58,004 nt of DNA, from assembly GCA_028289645.1 (NCBI GenBank), contig JANQOK010000010.1, positions 1 through 58,004 of the forward strand. Reading direction: 5' to 3'. The translations under genes and the position numbers were made by a program. Shown here in pieces: positions 8,216 to 16,376 of this stretch; positions within the stretch are counted from its first letter, which is position 1, and every line of letters begins with the position of its first letter. Source of the DNA: Anderseniella sp. GTDB taxonomy: Bacteria; Pseudomonadota; Alphaproteobacteria; Rhizobiales; Aestuariivirgaceae. The notes beneath the pieces are model-generated. The model was not told where the DNA came from. It searched no databases and was given only the letters and a program-made list of their open reading frames with translations.

Positions 8216-9286
8216 ATGAAACAGATCATTTTCAATCAGAAGGTTGTGCCAGCCAGTGCAAAATGGGCTTTCGCCGCGCGCCGGGTGAACAGACACGATG
8301 CGGTAGGCTATGGCGGCGATCTATATAATGCCCGGGCGGGCGATCTTGTGCTTGTGGAAGTGCAGACCATCGGTCAGCACAAGAAGCTGCAACTGGCGGA
8401 AGGGCGCTATTCGGAGAGCTACAAGGGCGACCTGATGGTCGTCGTATGCGGCAACCGCTATGCGCCTGATCAGTTCGAAGGCTTCGCCGAGATCGATTAT
8501 GACGGCTGTGACATGCTGGCGGGCGGCGGCATAGTCGGGCGTATGGAAGCGGCCCACGACAAGATGGCGACCCCGACCAGATTGCGCCCGCTGGGATTGC
8601 TGACCGATAGGCGTGGCGAAGTGATCAATATCGCCTCTTACGCCATACCGGACGCCACCATCCCCGCCCATGTCACCGTGATCGGCGTGTTTGGCGCGTC
8701 AATGAACGCGGGCAAGACAACCGCCGCTGTCAGTCTGGCCCACGGTCTGAGCCGGGCCGGATATGCCGTGGAGGGTGTCAAGGCCACCGGCACCGGTGCG
8801 TTTGGCGATTTCAATGCCTTTCTCGACGCCGGCGTGCCGGTCACCGACTTTACCGATGCCGGAATGGCATCCACTTACAAGGAGCCGCTTGAGCGGATCG
8901 AGGCCGGGTTTGACGCGCTCGTCGGTGGCGCGGCGGCACGCGGGGCCGATATTGTCGTGGTCGAGATTGCCGACGGTGTGTTCCAGGCCGAAACTGCCGA
9001 AATCCTGAAGAGCAGCCGCATCAAGGAGCGTTTTGATACCAGCCTGTTTGCCGCACCTGACGCATTGGGCGCCGTGGGTGGTGTTTCCATCATGCGGCGG
9101 CATGGCCTGGCCCCGTTTGCCATATCCGGCATGGTGACCCGCTCACCGCTGGCGGTGCGTGAGGCTGAAGCCGTTACCGGGACAAGCCTGTTGTCCCGTG
9201 ACGATCTGCTGGACCCGGAAAAGCTGGTGCCGGCAATGAAGCATACACTGCGCAACCGTGAGCAGCATGCAGTTCAGGCAGCGTGA
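8216..9286 (+). CDS. P-loop NTPase of the CobQ/dethiobiotin-synthetase-like type, function unknown
   Basis: A 356-aa soluble protein. The N-terminal half (1 to about 155) is a beta-rich domain without a known motif. The C-terminal half (about 158-345) begins VIGVFGASMNAGKTTAAVS, a Walker A/deviant P-loop typical of SIMIBI NTPases. It continues with GVKATGTGAFGD and VVVEIADGVFQAE, the latter a plausible Walker B. The arrangement resembles MobB/BioD/CobQ-like ATP-dependent ligase folds, but no specific family is recognised. It is the first gene of a four-gene operon with an SLC13-type permease and glycerate kinase, and its end overlaps the permease start. Confidence 0.65.
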   Translation: MKQIIFNQKVVPASAKWAFAARRVNRHDAVGYGGDLYNARAGDLVLVEVQTIGQHKKLQLAEGRYSESYKGDLMVVVCGNRYAPDQFEGFAEIDYDGCDMLAGGGIVGRMEAAHDKMATPTRLRPLGLLTDRRGEVINIASYAIPDATIPAHVTVIGVFGASMNAGKTTAAVSLAHGLSRAGYAVEGVKATGTGAFGDFNAFLDAGVPVTDFTDAGMASTYKEPLERIEAGFDALVGGAAARGADIVVVEIADGVFQAETAEILKSSRIKERFDTSLFAAPDALGAVGGVSIMRRHGLAPFAISGMVTRSPLAVREAEAVTGTSLLSRDDLLDPEKLVPAMKHTLRNREQHAVQAA

Positions 9287-10757
9287 ACAGATGCCACGCA
9301 ACAGCCAACCGGCGCTGCTCCATCGTGACGGCGCCGGTTGCACGCTGCAGCCGGGCCTGCGCTGGTCCATTGCCCTGACTATCGCCGCATTTGGTTGTGC
9401 TGCCATCTGGCTTGGGCTGGAGGATGCCAGTCTGAACATACGCACTGTCCTGTGCGTATTCCTCATGGCCGTCATCTGCTGGTCGATCTTGCGGCTTCCC
9501 GCAACGCCGGTGGCGCTGGTTGCCGGCCTGACCCTGGTGGTGACGGGCGTTGCCCCGGCACAAACCTTCTATCTGTCTCTCGGGCATCATCTCATCTGGC
9601 TGCTGTTCGCCGCGTTCGTGATTGGTCATGCCCTCAGCAAGACCGGATTGGCGCAACGTCTTGTGCTGGCAACGACCAGTAGGTCCGGCACGGTGCGTGA
9701 GCTGTTTTTTGCCATCGGGTTTGCCATTGCGGCCACCGCCTTTCTGGTGCCGTCGACAACCGGCCGGGCGGCACTGCTGGTGCCGGTCTACCTGGCGCTG
9801 GCCGCGAACATCGATGACCGTCGTATCAATCGTGCGCTGGCGCTGCTGTTTCCAACTGCCGTGCTGCTGTCGGCCGGTGCCAGCATGATCGGGGCCGGAG
9901 CCCATCTTGTTGCGGTGGACTTCATGGCATACACCGGCACGGAGGTCACCTTCCTGTACTGGGCGGTGTTGGGTGTGCCGTTTGCGGCACTGTCGTTGCT
10001 GTTGGCCATCATCGTCATTCTGACGTTGTTTCTGACGCCGGAAGAGCGCGCGCGTGGGCTGGTTATGGCGCAACCGGATGCATCTCCATTGCGCGGCGAA
10101 CAGGTTTACGTGCTCGCGGTGAGTGCGGCGACCATTGCCTTCTGGCTCACCCAGCAATGGCACAAGCTCGACCTTGCCATCGGCGCGATGGCCGGTGCCG
10201 TTGCGATCACCTTGAGACCTTTTTCGGGGATCTCGCTGAAAGACGCCATCAGTGACATCAACTGGAATCTGCTGGTTTTCCTGGCTGTCACCTTGATGCT
10301 GGGCCATATGCTGACCGACACCGGTGCGGCAGCGCTGATTGCCTCCAAGCTCATGCACCTGGCAGCCGGCAATGGCGGTCTTTCGCCGGCGGCCGCAGTG
10401 ATGATTGCAGCCTTTGCCGCCATGGCTGCACATCTGGTCATCACGTCGCGCACCGCCCGGGTTGCGGTGCTGATCCCGTCACTGGCCATCCCGCTGGCGG
10501 CGTTTGGAGTCAACCCCGCGGCCCTTATTTTCCTGGTGACCATGGGCAGCGGCTTTTGCCAGACCATGTATGTCAGCGCCAAGCCGGTCGCGCTATTCGC
10601 CGGTCTCGATGTTGCCACTTATGATGACCGCGACCTGGTGCGCCTCAGTGCCTGGCTGCTGCCGGGCATGACCGGCCTTCTGCTGCTGTTCAGCTTTCTG
10701 GTTTGGCCGATGCTGGGGCTGGATCTGTCGCCACCTGCAGATGGAGGCAGTTCGTGA
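9267..10757 (+). CDS. SLC13/DASS-type (CitT-like) anion permease
   Basis: A 496-aa integral inner-membrane protein with about 11-12 hydrophobic segments. Two re-entrant-loop-like stretches, TAFLVPSTTGRAALLVP and AHLVITSRTARVAVLIP, match the repeated SNT motifs that bind substrate and Na+ in the divalent-anion:Na+ symporter family. Candidate starts are GTG 9258, ATG 9267 and ATG 9291; none has a strong ribosome-binding site. The gene overlaps the P-loop gene by about 20 nt and the glycerate kinase by 4 nt. Operon context suggests uptake of glycerate or a related organic acid; this is inference. Confidence 0.85.
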   Translation: MQFRQREQMPRNSQPALLHRDGAGCTLQPGLRWSIALTIAAFGCAAIWLGLEDASLNIRTVLCVFLMAVICWSILRLPATPVALVAGLTLVVTGVAPAQTFYLSLGHHLIWLLFAAFVIGHALSKTGLAQRLVLATTSRSGTVRELFFAIGFAIAATAFLVPSTTGRAALLVPVYLALAANIDDRRINRALALLFPTAVLLSAGASMIGAGAHLVAVDFMAYTGTEVTFLYWAVLGVPFAALSLLLAIIVILTLFLTPEERARGLVMAQPDASPLRGEQVYVLAVSAATIAFWLTQQWHKLDLAIGAMAGAVAITLRPFSGISLKDAISDINWNLLVFLAVTLMLGHMLTDTGAAALIASKLMHLAAGNGGLSPAAAVMIAAFAAMAAHLVITSRTARVAVLIPSLAIPLAAFGVNPAALIFLVTMGSGFCQTMYVSAKPVALFAGLDVATYDDRDLVRLSAWLLPGMTGLLLLFSFLVWPMLGLDLSPPADGGSS

Positions 10758-12007
10758 AGCTTACGGTTCTCATAGCTCCATCGGGTTTCAAGGGCAGCAT
10801 TGGCGCCCAGAGGGTTGCGGACCTGATTGCGGAAGGCGTTGTGCGCGGGCTGCCTGATGCCAGCGTCATCAAGGCGCCACTGGTGGATGGCGGGGAAGGG
10901 TTTACCGAAGCGATCGCCGATGCCACTGGCGGCACCTTGCACGAAGTCACTGTCACCGGACCGGTCGCGCATCCTGTTGCGTCCTTCTTCGGCATTCTCG
11001 GCGGTGCCGGGCCGAGGACGGCGATTATCGAAATGGCCGCTGCCGCAGGGCTTAGCCTGGTGCCTGCCGACATGCGCGATCCGACCGTTACAACCAGTTA
11101 CGGTGTGGGTGAACTGATTGCCGCGGCGCTGGATCACGACGTTGACCGTATTCTGCTGGGCTGCGGCGATTCCGGCATCAATGACGGTGGTGCCGGCATG
11201 GCCCAGGCACTGGGCGTCCGGCTGGTTGACGGCGACGGCGAGTCCATCGGCTTTGGCGGCGCGCAATTGGCGCGCCTGGACCGGATCGATCTGTCGGGCC
11301 GGGACCCGCGTCTGGACGATGTAACAATTGATGCTGCCGTGAACTGGCACAATGTGCTGCTGGGCCAGCGCGGCGTTGCCCGTGTGTTCGGCCCGCAGAA
11401 AGGCGCCACGCCACGCCAGGTTGAACAGCTCGAGGCAGCTCTGGAAAACTATGCGGCGAAAATCCTGGCTGAAACCGGGCTTGACATGGCGTATCTCCCA
11501 GGCAGCGGCGCATCCGGCGGGCTGGGTACAGGGCTGGTGGCGCTCCTGGGCGGAAACCTGCATCCGCGCTACGACATCGTCATGCAATACCTGGAGCTTG
11601 ACCGGCTGATTGCCAGGGCCGACCTGGTCATCACCGCGGAAGGCTGCCTGGATGGCCAGACGCCCTACGGCAAGATTCCGTCCGAGGTCGCCCGCCGGGC
11701 CAAGCAGTTCGACCTGCCGGTGGTTGTGCTGGCCGGCACAATCGGCAAGGGCGTCACCGAAAATTTCGATCATGGTATCGACGCGTTTGCCAGCATTCTG
11801 AAACGGCCCGGCAGCCTGGACGACGCTATTGCGGACACCGACAGGCTGCTGGTGCAGGCTGCCGAGGACTGTATCCGGATGGTCGGTGTCGGCGTCACAC
11901 TTTCTCAATCAAACGAACATCGTGCAGCCCAATCTTCATCATCAAGCGCAGTCAACATATCCCGGGTCGGTCGCCATGCAGACTTCACCCCGGATGATGA
12001 GAAGTGA
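10754..12007 (+). CDS. Glycerate 2-kinase (GK1/GarK family)
   Basis: A 417-aa enzyme predicted to phosphorylate D-glycerate to 2-phosphoglycerate. Family features are IAPSGFKGS at the N-terminus (residues 6-14), VDGGEGF (about 42-48), GCGDSGINDGGAGMAQALG (about 137-155), GSGASGGLG (about 252-260) and GQTPYGK (about 302-308). The GTG start at 10754 is fixed by the GTGA overlap and an upstream GGAGG. The last 35 or so residues (Ser-rich, ...SSSSSAVNIS...) extend past the usual family end and have no obvious partner. It probably works with the upstream permease. Confidence 0.9.
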   Translation: MKLTVLIAPSGFKGSIGAQRVADLIAEGVVRGLPDASVIKAPLVDGGEGFTEAIADATGGTLHEVTVTGPVAHPVASFFGILGGAGPRTAIIEMAAAAGLSLVPADMRDPTVTTSYGVGELIAAALDHDVDRILLGCGDSGINDGGAGMAQALGVRLVDGDGESIGFGGAQLARLDRIDLSGRDPRLDDVTIDAAVNWHNVLLGQRGVARVFGPQKGATPRQVEQLEAALENYAAKILAETGLDMAYLPGSGASGGLGTGLVALLGGNLHPRYDIVMQYLELDRLIARADLVITAEGCLDGQTPYGKIPSEVARRAKQFDLPVVVLAGTIGKGVTENFDHGIDAFASILKRPGSLDDAIADTDRLLVQAAEDCIRMVGVGVTLSQSNEHRAAQSSSSSAVNISRVGRHADFTPDDEK

Positions 12008-12591
12008 CCTGGAACATCACAGTCAGAATAGCCCAGGAGATCGTTTCACATGAGGCCATCGTGCGCGAAGCCTACCTGGACAGCGTTGGTGTATGGACCT
12101 GGAGTGTGGGCATCACAAATTCGTCCGGGCGCACGGTGTTCCCCAGATACAAGGACAATCCGCAAACCGTCAGGCGCTGTCTTGAAGTGTTCGAATGGGT
12201 GCTGCGCACAACCTATGTGCCGGCGGTTGCCGATGTGTTCGAAGGTTTCGGTCTGACGGAACAGCAATTCGGCGCAGCCTTGTCGTTTCATTACAACACC
12301 GGCGGCATCCGACGGGCCACCTGGGCAAAGCGCTGGAAGGCCGGCGATGTTGCGGCTGCCCGCACCACGTTCATGAACTGGTCCAGACCGCCGGCGATAA
12401 TTCCGCGCCGGCGCAAGGAGCGGGACCTGTTCTTCGACGGCTTGTGGTCCAGCGACGGAACCGCGACAGTTTTCCCGGTCAGGAAGCCATCCTACCGGCC
12501 CGATTGGGGCAGGGCGCAGAGGGTCGATATCAATCCGGTGCTGGAAGAGCTGCTGGGCTCGCCTGGCCCGGTGAGCCCGGTTGAGACTTGA
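12004..12591 (+). CDS. GH24 lysozyme-like protein
   Basis: A 195-aa protein with a GH24 (phage T4-type lysozyme) catalytic region at its N-terminus. Glu17 is followed 8 residues later by Asp26 and 5 residues later by Thr32, giving the E-8x-D-5x-T triad in HEAIVREAYLDSVGVWT. A GALSFHYNTGG segment follows (about 95-105), a typical N[TV]G fold motif. It starts with GTG in a GTGA overlap with glycerate kinase. No signal peptide, holin or phage gene is nearby. It is therefore not a visible prophage remnant; the unusual feature is its coupling to a metabolic operon. The C-terminal 50 residues are unassigned. Confidence 0.8.
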   Translation: MTWNITVRIAQEIVSHEAIVREAYLDSVGVWTWSVGITNSSGRTVFPRYKDNPQTVRRCLEVFEWVLRTTYVPAVADVFEGFGLTEQQFGAALSFHYNTGGIRRATWAKRWKAGDVAAARTTFMNWSRPPAIIPRRRKERDLFFDGLWSSDGTATVFPVRKPSYRPDWGRAQRVDINPVLEELLGSPGPVSPVET

Positions 12592-12600
12592 GTTGCGTTG

Positions 12601-12621
12601 ACCCCGAAACCGTGTTGGGGT
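12601..12621 (+). terminator. Hairpin after the 8.2-12.6 kb operon, candidate terminator
   Basis: ACCCCGAA pairs with TTGGGGT (7 bp with one bulge) around ACCGTG and is followed by TTTGT. It lies 10 nt after the lysozyme-like gene and is a reasonable intrinsic terminator for the four-gene operon. Confidence 0.4.
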
Positions 12622-12864
12622 TTGTGACAGTGACATGCAGGCACTCGATCTGCTGGGACACGGTTGTGGAAATGGCGCCGACTTTCGGCAAGCTGCGCGA
12701 TGCGGAGGCGGCGAAAAACATCGCATACACTTCATGACTGTGGCGTTGAACAGCGAAACATGCGCATTGTCGGGGTGTAATCTTGCCTCTCGCTCATGCG
12801 ATTTGTGAAACTGCGGGATGCTGAAAACCAAGGTTCTGTCACGCACGGGGACAATTGAAGCTGC

Positions 12865-13782
12865 ATGTGGCCAACCATAATCAACGTATTCGTTTGTGTC
12901 AGGCATTTCAGGCTGGTTCACCAGTATGTACGGAAGACCGGTCGATTTCCCAGTGCGGCCCTGCCTGTCGCCACCCTCGACAAGTTTTTCTGGAGGAAGG
13001 TCTTTGACCGCAATCCCCTGTTTGTCCGCCTGAGCGACAAGATTCTGGCCAAGCAGTATGCGGTTTCCAAATGTCCCGACCTGCAGGTTGCCCGAGTTCT
13101 ATGGTCAGGACGCGATTTCAATGACATACCGGAGAACCTGCTGGCCGCTCCAGGTGTCCTGAAAAGCAATCACGGATCCGGTCATATCGTGTTTCTTGAT
13201 GGAAGCCCGGTTGACCGTACCAAATTCAAGTCAGAGACCGACAGGTGGCTGGCCAGGCCGTATGGGCAGGGCAATGGCGAGTGGGGCTATCGTGATGTTG
13301 ACCGCAAAATTTTCATCGAGGAACTCGTGCAGGCCGGGCAAGGTGCCTCGATTGTCGATTTCAAGACCTATGTGATGAATGGAAAGGTTCAACACGTACA
13401 GTGCATGTATGAAAGCAATGGCCCACACCCCGGCACATCGAGATATGATCGCGAGGGAAACCTGTTCGAAGCCCACCGCAGCGCCAGGTATACTTACATA
13501 CATGCCGATCCACCCTCGCAGTTTGGCCGGGTTGTGAACATGGCTGAACGCCTGGGCGCCGGCTTTGATCACATGCGCTGCGACTTTTACGTCTGCGGAG
13601 ATGCAATCTACTTCTGTGAAATGACCATTTATCCCGTCGCTGGGTTTCCCGACGTCGCCGGACAGCTGGAAGAAGCGTGGAAGTCCAACTGGGACATTCG
13701 GCACTCCTGGTTTCTGACAACACCACAATCAGGCTGGCGGCATGCTTACGCAACCTGGCTGAAGTCGAAACTGGCAAACTAA
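12865..13782 (+). CDS. TupA-like ATP-grasp protein (paralogue 1)
   Basis: A 305-aa protein of the TupA-like ATP-grasp family (named after teichuronopeptide synthesis). Motifs are FFWRKVFDRNPLFVRLSDK (about 40-58), VLKSNHGSGH (about 96-105), NGEWGYRDVDRKIFIEE, CEMTIYPVAGFPD, and a C-terminal HSWFLTTPQSGW. The family is thought to use ATP to join an amino or amide group to a surface glycan; substrates are mostly unknown. Two further paralogues are at 16377-17390 and 44682-45632. It is followed by a convergent monooxygenase gene. The start is at the only suitable ATG and its ribosome-binding site is weak. Confidence 0.75.
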   Translation: MWPTIINVFVCVRHFRLVHQYVRKTGRFPSAALPVATLDKFFWRKVFDRNPLFVRLSDKILAKQYAVSKCPDLQVARVLWSGRDFNDIPENLLAAPGVLKSNHGSGHIVFLDGSPVDRTKFKSETDRWLARPYGQGNGEWGYRDVDRKIFIEELVQAGQGASIVDFKTYVMNGKVQHVQCMYESNGPHPGTSRYDREGNLFEAHRSARYTYIHADPPSQFGRVVNMAERLGAGFDHMRCDFYVCGDAIYFCEMTIYPVAGFPDVAGQLEEAWKSNWDIRHSWFLTTPQSGWRHAYATWLKSKLAN

Positions 13783-13794
13783 CCTTATTGAGCC

Positions 13795-14082
13795 CTAGGG
13801 AATCCTGGTCATTTCATTCAGCACAAAATGACTGACAGCGCCGTCTGTCGCATCTCTGTAGGCCGCCAGATGCGGGGCGTTCATGTGCTGTTGCCAAAGC
13901 TCACGGCTTTGCCAGTTTTCATAGAAGACGAACAGGTTCGGGTTCTCGTTGTCCCGGTGCAGGTCGTACTGTTCGCAGCCCGGTTCAGCGCGTGTGATAT
14001 CCACGAGTTTTTCCAGCTCATTGCGAACCAGGTCTTCCTTGCCGGGAGCCGCTGTGATCTGCGCAAGTATCGTCAGTGACAT
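13795..14082 (-). CDS. ABM/YgiN-type putative quinol monooxygenase
   Basis: A 95-aa single ferredoxin-like dimeric alpha-beta barrel domain. It starts MSLTILAQITAAPGKEDLV and continues with EPGCEQYDLHRDNENPN, FVFYENWQS and HMNAPHL. This is the antibiotic-biosynthesis-monooxygenase (ABM) pattern of cofactor-free oxygenases and small detoxification enzymes. The substrate is unknown. It ends 12 nt from the convergent TupA-like gene. Confidence 0.85.
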   Translation of the reverse strand: MSLTILAQITAAPGKEDLVRNELEKLVDITRAEPGCEQYDLHRDNENPNLFVFYENWQSRELWQQHMNAPHLAAYRDATDGAVSHFVLNEMTRIP

Positions 14083-14188
14083 GATCTCGATTTCCTGTGC
14101 TTGCTGTTGCGATGAAAGCTTTTATCTTTGGATCGGCGTGGTGAGCAAGTAGGCGCCGGCAAGCAACAACACGCGCCAGCGAAGGTGT

Positions 14189-14803
14189 CTACTGCAACCC
14201 CCGCGCCAGCATCGGATAGATCGACATCACCAGAACCAGCGCGCAACAGATATTGAAGCTGCGGTGGGCTGCCGGTGTCCGCAGCAGATGCCTCAATTGC
14301 TGGCCCAGCATGGTCCACGAAGTTATGGTGACGGTTCCGATAACCGCGAAAACCAGTGCGATGAAAAACACACTGCCCAAAGGCCGCGCTTCAGGTGAGT
14401 AGGCAGTGATGGCGGTGACCGCCATTGCCCAGGTCTTGGGGTTAACCCATTGAAAGGCGGCGGCCTGAGCGAAAGATAGCGGCTTTGTAGGTTTGCCGGC
14501 GTGATTGCTGCTCAGCGGCTGCGCGGTGGCAATTTTCCATGCCAGGTAGACAAGGTAGCCTGCGCTCAGCACGCGTAGCGTGTTGAAGCTGTATGGCACC
14601 AACTCAAAAACCTGCATGATGCCGAGTCCGACCAGGACAACCATGACTGGAAAGCCAACACCGATGCCAAGCATGTGTGGCAGCGAGCGGAGCCAGCCAT
14701 AGTTCATGCCCGATGCCATCAGCATGAAATTGTTGGGGCCCGGTGACATCTGCGAAACAAACGCAAATCCGGCCAGAGCGATGGTCAGGTCAAGTGTCAT
14801 CAT
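14189..14803 (-). CDS. LysE/RhtB-family amino-acid exporter
   Basis: A 204-aa six-TM inner-membrane exporter. The hallmark SQMSPGPNNFMLMASG is at about 17-32, followed by GIGVGFPVMV and AFQWVNPKTWAMAVTAI (about 115-131). It probably exports amino acids or related metabolites. The start is ATG 14803 (MM); upstream in-frame sequence is noncoding. It is divergent from the Lrp-type regulator with 73 nt between, and a copy of a repeated sequence sits at each start codon. Regulation by that regulator is likely. Confidence 0.9.
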   Translation of the reverse strand: MMTLDLTIALAGFAFVSQMSPGPNNFMLMASGMNYGWLRSLPHMLGIGVGFPVMVVLVGLGIMQVFELVPYSFNTLRVLSAGYLVYLAWKIATAQPLSSNHAGKPTKPLSFAQAAAFQWVNPKTWAMAVTAITAYSPEARPLGSVFFIALVFAVIGTVTITSWTMLGQQLRHLLRTPAAHRSFNICCALVLVMSIYPMLARGLQ

Positions 14804-14881
14804 TGCGCAATCATATGAGAGTTTTGCTGCAATGTGCTTGCGTATTGGTGCGCCGTAAGTGTATTTTGCACAATATATGAG
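14803..14881. promoter_or_regulatory. Duplicated operator-like element between lysE-type and lrp-type genes
   Basis: TTGCGCAATCATATGAG (14803-14819) and TTGCACAATATATGAG (14866-14881) are near-identical direct repeats, one at each divergent start codon. The first contains the palindrome TTGCGCAA. The spacing of 63 nt is about six helical turns, which suits co-operative Lrp/AsnC binding. Confidence 0.5.
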
Positions 14882-15329
14882 CAGGTTAGACAAAATTGAC
14901 CGGACAATATTGCATGAGTTGGAGCGCGATGGCCGGCTCACCAATATCGAGCTTGCGCGCAAGGTCGGCTTGTCCACATCCGCCTGTTTGAGGCGAGTCC
15001 AGGCGCTTGAGCGGGATGGTACGATTCTCGGCTATCGTGCCATTGTCAATCGCGACGCCGTGGGCAACGGTTTCGTGGTGATGGTCGCAGTTGGCCTGTC
15101 GCGCCACTTGAAGTCAGACCAGGTCGAGTTTGAAAGAGCCATGGCCAATGCGCCGGAAGTGCGTGAATGCCACAGTATCTCCGGCACCATTGAATACCTG
15201 CTGCGGATCGAAGTTGCCGATCTGGCCGCCTACAAGCTCTTCCACACCGAAGTGCTGGGCACGGTGCCGCAGGTCAGCAGCATAACCTCCTATATCGTCA
15301 TGGCTTCGCCGAAGGATGAGCGCGGCTGA
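14877..15329 (+). CDS. Lrp/AsnC-family transcriptional regulator
   Basis: A 150-aa regulator. The N-terminal HTH is LDKIDRTILHELERDGRL..IELARKVGLSTSACLRRVQ, the classical Lrp pattern. The C-terminal RAM effector domain contains GTIEYLLRIEVADLAAYKLF and SSITSYIVM. Start 14877 (MSRLDKIDR) is chosen over 14859 because it begins right before the HTH. Its divergent neighbour is an amino-acid exporter, the usual partner of this kind of regulator; the predicted effector is an amino acid. Confidence 0.93.
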   Translation: MSRLDKIDRTILHELERDGRLTNIELARKVGLSTSACLRRVQALERDGTILGYRAIVNRDAVGNGFVVMVAVGLSRHLKSDQVEFERAMANAPEVRECHSISGTIEYLLRIEVADLAAYKLFHTEVLGTVPQVSSITSYIVMASPKDERG

Positions 15330-15477
15330 CGGTGGACGGGCAGGTGGACCTGTCAGTTCAATGGCGATTGGGCATATGGACCTGGCGTGATGGAGATTAA
15401 GGTGACCGGCCTGCACCCGGGCAGTGTTGCCTGGATCGCATGCCTCGTTGTGTAGAGAGCTCGCTGTCAGGAGTAAT

Positions 15478-16209
15478 ATGATGCGCCTATTGGTCTTCCA
15501 GCACATTGACTGCGAGCATCCCGGATCGTTGCGGAAGTTTCTGAAAGCTGACCGGATCGAGTGGGATGCGGTCAACCTTCATGCCGGAGACCGGATTCCC
15601 GAGCTTGAGGACTATGACGCCCTGTGGGTCATGGGCGGCCCGATGGATGTGTGGGATGTGGAGGACCATCCCTGGCTTGTGCCGGAAAAGGCGGCAATCC
15701 GAACCTGGGTGCGTGACCTGGAGAAGCCTTTCCTCGGCTTGTGCCTCGGACATCAATTGCTTGCCGATGCGCTTGGAGGAACATGCGGGCCGCAGCGCCC
15801 GCCGGAGATTGGCATTCTCGACGTGGAGTTGACCGAAGCAGGACGCAAGGACGGGTTGTTTGCAGGCCTGCCCGCCCGGCAGAAGTTTCTGCAATGGCAT
15901 TCCGTCAATGTTGCCCAGGCGCCTGAAGGCGCAATCGTTCTGGCCAGTTCCGACATATGCAGGGTGCAGGCGATGCGGATCGGACAGCATGCCTGGTCGA
16001 TGCAGTACCACGCCGAGATCGAGCCTGACACGGTGGCAAACTGGGGTGAGGTTCCTGCCTACCATGATGCGCTGTTGGCAGCCCTTGGAGAGGATGGCCT
16101 GACCACCATGCAGTCGGCAGCCGATGCGAACATGCCGGCATTCCTGTCCTGCGCTGAGACGCTGTATCGCAACTTCATGCGGCAGGTCAGTGGACAGGTG
16201 TCAGGCTAA
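15478..16209 (+). CDS. Class I glutamine amidotransferase-like protein
   Basis: A 243-aa protein with a GATase1 fold. WVMGGPMDVWD is at about 57-67, the nucleophile elbow GLCLGHQLL has Cys at about 86, and the His/Glu of the triad is in MQYHAEIEPDT (about 180). This is the GMP-synthase-GATase-like family that hydrolyses glutamine or related amides; with no synthetase domain its acceptor is unknown. ATG 15478 has GGAG upstream. It precedes a TupA-like ATP-grasp gene on the same strand, 167 nt away. Confidence 0.85.
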   Translation: MMRLLVFQHIDCEHPGSLRKFLKADRIEWDAVNLHAGDRIPELEDYDALWVMGGPMDVWDVEDHPWLVPEKAAIRTWVRDLEKPFLGLCLGHQLLADALGGTCGPQRPPEIGILDVELTEAGRKDGLFAGLPARQKFLQWHSVNVAQAPEGAIVLASSDICRVQAMRIGQHAWSMQYHAEIEPDTVANWGEVPAYHDALLAALGEDGLTTMQSAADANMPAFLSCAETLYRNFMRQVSGQVSG

Positions 16210-16376
16210 TTTTGCTCAACTGAAGTGTGCAGGCATGGATGCTGGCGCACCGTCCGCCAGGCCGAAGGAACAGATGTTGTCGCAAGGCGCTTGGTTTTCA
16301 CGGCCGGAATTGGTTTAGTGCTGGCACGGCGGTGTTGACGCCGAACCGGTTTGTCCAACGCACCGGTAGGGACGCT

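Noticed and set aside
9174-10433. 419-aa open frame antisense to the permease gene
   Set aside because: The composition is that of a GC-rich antisense shadow (many Gln, His, Arg and Gly), with no start signal or family, while the + strand encodes a clear transporter.
10619-11908. 429-aa open frame antisense to glycerate kinase
   Set aside because: The plus strand has all glycerate kinase motifs and coupled starts; the antisense frame has no recognisable domain.
12004-12591. GH24 lysozyme gene as a prophage remnant
   Set aside because: No holin, tail, capsid, integrase or attachment site is nearby, and it is translationally coupled to glycerate kinase.
16227-16376. N-terminal extension of TupA paralogue 2
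   Set aside because: It has no counterpart in the other two paralogues and looks like intergenic DNA.
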